DNA from: Helicobacter sp.
GTDB taxonomy: Bacteria; Campylobacterota; Campylobacteria; Campylobacterales; Helicobacteraceae
Assembly: GCF_029067145.1 (NCBI RefSeq)
Contig: NZ_JAIEFA010000086.1
Span: forward strand, 1 to 7,297
DNA: 7,297 nucleotides
Direction: 5' to 3'
Position numbers and translations under genes: made by a program. The notes beneath the pieces were generated by a model. That model was given only the letters and a program-made list of their open reading frames with translations, was not told the DNA's origin and made no database searches. Shown here piece by piece: positions 5,682-7,297 of this stretch; position 1 is the first letter of the stretch, and each line of letters begins with the position of its first letter.

Positions 5682-7297
5682 ATGGATTTGCAAAGATGTC
5701 CAAATGGGGTTCGTAGAGGTTTTCTTTCATTTGAACCTCAAAGAATCCAAGCAAAGTGCTAAAAAGATTGTCGTGGGAATACTCTTTGGAATACCTTTGT
5801 CTTGCAAGGTTGTTTAGTTTTTCATTATTGCTCCAAAAGATAAAAGGAATGTGTGTTTGTTCCTTAGGCGCGATAAAATAGGGCATTCCGTGCAAGTAGA
5901 TTCCATTTTCACCCAAGCTTTCCCCGTGGTCTGAAAGATACAAAAGGGCGACTTTGTACGAGGTGAGGTTGTTTAATGTGTGAATGAGGCTTTGCAACAG
6001 AAAATCTGTGTAAAGAAGCGTGTTGTCGTAGGTGTTGAATATGGAATCTTGGGAGCATTGCGAGAGGTTGTTTGTCTTGCAAGTGGGGAGGAATCTCTCA
6101 AACTCCTTTGGGTATCTTTTGAAATAAGAAGGTCCGTGAGAACCCTGCAAATGAAGGATTAGTAGGAGATTTTGATTTTGATTTTTTAGTATTTCTTTTG
6201 CCTTGTCTATTAACAATCCATCGTAATTTTCTGTGAAAAGATAACGCTCTTGCAATCTATCACACACGCCTTTGCAGCCGCCTGAATTGTTGCCAAGCCA
6301 AGTGATATAAACTCCTGCTTTTTGGAGAATATCCAAGATATTTTCTGTAAATTTGTTTGTTTTAAACTGGGCTCGCTTAGAATAAGAAAACATACAAGGC
6401 AAGGAAATTGCCGTGGAAGTTCCGCAGGCATAGAAGTTTGGGAAAAACACGAGATTTGGAATTGACTGCGTGTAGAGGTTTGTAGGATTCTTTAGGTAGC
6501 CTCCCAAAGAGTAGTTTTGCGCCCTTGCAGTTTCGCCCACTACGAGAATAAGCAGTTTTTTATCCTTTGGATTCTTTAAACTCGCACTTGTGGTTAGAAT
6601 CCTAAAATCTTTGTGAGCAAAATACCGCCCTTTGATGAGTTTTACAAGGCTGTAACCTTGATAAAAAGGTGTGTTGAAAAATCGTATTTGTTGATGAGTG
6701 CGTAAAAATGGAATAAGCCAAGCGTTTGAGAGTGCGAAGATTATTGCTGCGATTGTAAGAGAGGTTAGAAATGTGGCAAGTTGTAGCATTAGCTGCTTTT
6801 TTGGATTCTTAAACTCAATTTTTATTTTATAAATGCAGTAAAGAGGAAGCACTACCGCAATAAAAACAAAGAACAAAAACTTCAAAGATAGAATCTCTTG
6901 AATTTCTTTTGTGTCTGTTTGCAGGACATTTTCTAGCATTGCAGTATCAATCATCACTCCGAAATTGTGCATAAAATACACACAAAAGGCGGTGGCTGGG
7001 ATTAAAAGAGTAAGAAGGATTTTCCCAAGATAAGGGAGAAAAAGAAGTACGAAACTCGCAAACAAAAGGCAAAAATAAAGGATAAAAAAGAGGAGAAAGG
7101 TTTGGAGATTCTCTGCTATGCTAAAAACATAAGAAAAGAGCGGAAAATTTAAACAAGTAATGAAAAGACTTGTGAGAATTACAAAGGAAAGCCACGAGAT
7201 TTTAAAGATTTGCTTGGGATTGAAAAAAGAGAAAAAGCGGGAAAATGCGCTATGAAATGTTATCCTTGTCGGGGGGGGGGGTATTTTTTTAAAGAAT
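5680..7297 (-). CDS. eptA: phosphoethanolamine transferase, EptA/EptC family; 5' end at or beyond window edge
   Basis: An inner-membrane enzyme with a periplasmic alkaline-phosphatase-like domain that moves phosphoethanolamine from phosphatidylethanolamine to lipid A. In Campylobacter the EptC homologue also modifies flagellar FlgG. Read on the - strand, the N-terminal part is a run of hydrophobic helices. The catalytic domain follows with GETARAQNY (zinc-binding Glu at 6532-6534), CGTSTAISLPC (nucleophile Thr at 6412-6414) and SDHGE (zinc-binding Asp at 5929-5931, His at 5926-5928). Cysteine pairs in CGTSTAISLPC, CKGVC and CKTNNLSQC are the usual disulfides. The frame is open from the stop at 5680-5682 to the right edge, about 539 codons, near full length for the family. 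A TTG at 7063-7065 is the only start-type codon inside, but it falls within the second membrane helix. The first helix (ISWLSFVILTSLF) lies upstream, so the true start must be farther right, across the poly-G/C tract. Family call very firm; start unknown. Confidence 0.93.
   Translation of the reverse strand, partial: FFKKIPPPPTRITFHSAFSRFFSFFNPKQIFKISWLSFVILTSLFITCLNFPLFSYVFSIAENLQTFLLFFILYFCLLFASFVLLFLPYLGKILLTLLIPATAFCVYFMHNFGVMIDTAMLENVLQTDTKEIQEILSLKFLFFVFIAVVLPLYCIYKIKIEFKNPKKQLMLQLATFLTSLTIAAIIFALSNAWLIPFLRTHQQIRFFNTPFYQGYSLVKLIKGRYFAHKDFRILTTSASLKNPKDKKLLILVVGETARAQNYSLGGYLKNPTNLYTQSIPNLVFFPNFYACGTSTAISLPCMFSYSKRAQFKTNKFTENILDILQKAGVYITWLGNNSGGCKGVCDRLQERYLFTENYDGLLIDKAKEILKNQNQNLLLILHLQGSHGPSYFKRYPKEFERFLPTCKTNNLSQCSQDSIFNTYDNTLLYTDFLLQSLIHTLNNLTSYKVALLYLSDHGESLGENGIYLHGMPYFIAPKEQTHIPFIFWSNNEKLNNLARQRYSKEYSHDNLFSTLLGFFEVQMKENLYEPHLDIFANP
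7271..7281 (-). repeat. poly-G/C tract (11 bases), likely phase-variation switch of eptA
   Basis: Eleven G on the + strand are eleven C on the eptA coding strand, about 16 codons before the first membrane helix. With 11 bases the eptA frame reads through the tract as prolines and stays open to the window edge. In the other two upstream frames translation stops: one has TAA just before the tract (7289-7291 region), the other reads into TAA shortly after it at this length. Changing the tract by one base would therefore switch which upstream frame connects to eptA. Homopolymeric G/C tracts at gene starts are the classic contingency-locus design in Helicobacter and Campylobacter. Confidence 0.75.

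Noticed and set aside
5635..5817. Short + strand frame at the right of the DUF4149 gene
   Set aside because: It is antisense to the end of eptA and its promoter region, has no ribosome binding site and its protein resembles nothing recognisable.
7063..7065. TTG as the start of eptA
   Set aside because: It falls inside the second membrane helix; a typical first EptA helix is encoded upstream in the same open frame.
1..7297. CRISPR array, tRNA or rRNA gene, insertion sequence, phage or defence system
   Set aside because: No regularly spaced repeats, no tRNA-like cloverleaf, no transposase or integrase motifs and no terminal inverted repeats were seen.

Overview
The window looks like chromosome of a Campylobacterota bacterium, most likely an enterohepatic Helicobacter. 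The DNA is AT-rich, the genes are tightly packed, promoters are TATAAT-type without a clear -35 box, and there is a long poly-G/C tract of the kind these bacteria use for phase variation. The protein set also fits: hemerythrin, transketolase, AddB, a DUF4149 membrane protein and a lipid A phosphoethanolamine transferase. The genus is inferred from protein style and context; I could not search a database.

Layout. Positions 1-258 hold no convincing gene. They contain TATAAT-like boxes, a short inverted repeat and a near-perfect 17-bp dyad just upstream of the first gene. On the + strand follow a bacteriohemerythrin with a cysteine-rich C-terminal extension (259-840), transketolase (854-2800) and addB (2804-5140). 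Their gaps are 13 and 3 bases, so they probably form one transcription unit. addB is interrupted by one in-frame TAA at 3110-3112, with the reading frame intact on both sides. On the - strand, facing them, are a four-helix DUF4149 protein (5115-5618), whose 3' end overlaps the 3' end of addB by 26 bases, and upstream of it a phosphoethanolamine transferase of the EptA/EptC family (5680 to beyond the window edge). The latter's frame stays open through an 11-G tract (C on the coding strand) at 7271-7281, and no usable start codon lies before the first transmembrane segment inside the window.

How the parts fit. Transketolase serves the pentose phosphate pathway, and hemerythrin binds oxygen or buffers di-iron/oxygen chemistry in a microaerophile. 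AddB is half of the AddAB helicase-nuclease for double-strand-break repair; no addA lies beside it. EptA decorates lipid A (and in Campylobacter also the flagellar rod protein FlgG) with phosphoethanolamine. I see no functional system linking all five genes and no CRISPR, toxin-antitoxin, phage or transposon module. The most interesting points are the likely phase-variable eptA, the single nonsense codon in addB, the hemerythrin with a zinc-ribbon-like tail, and a strong excess of GAATC/GATTC throughout the window.
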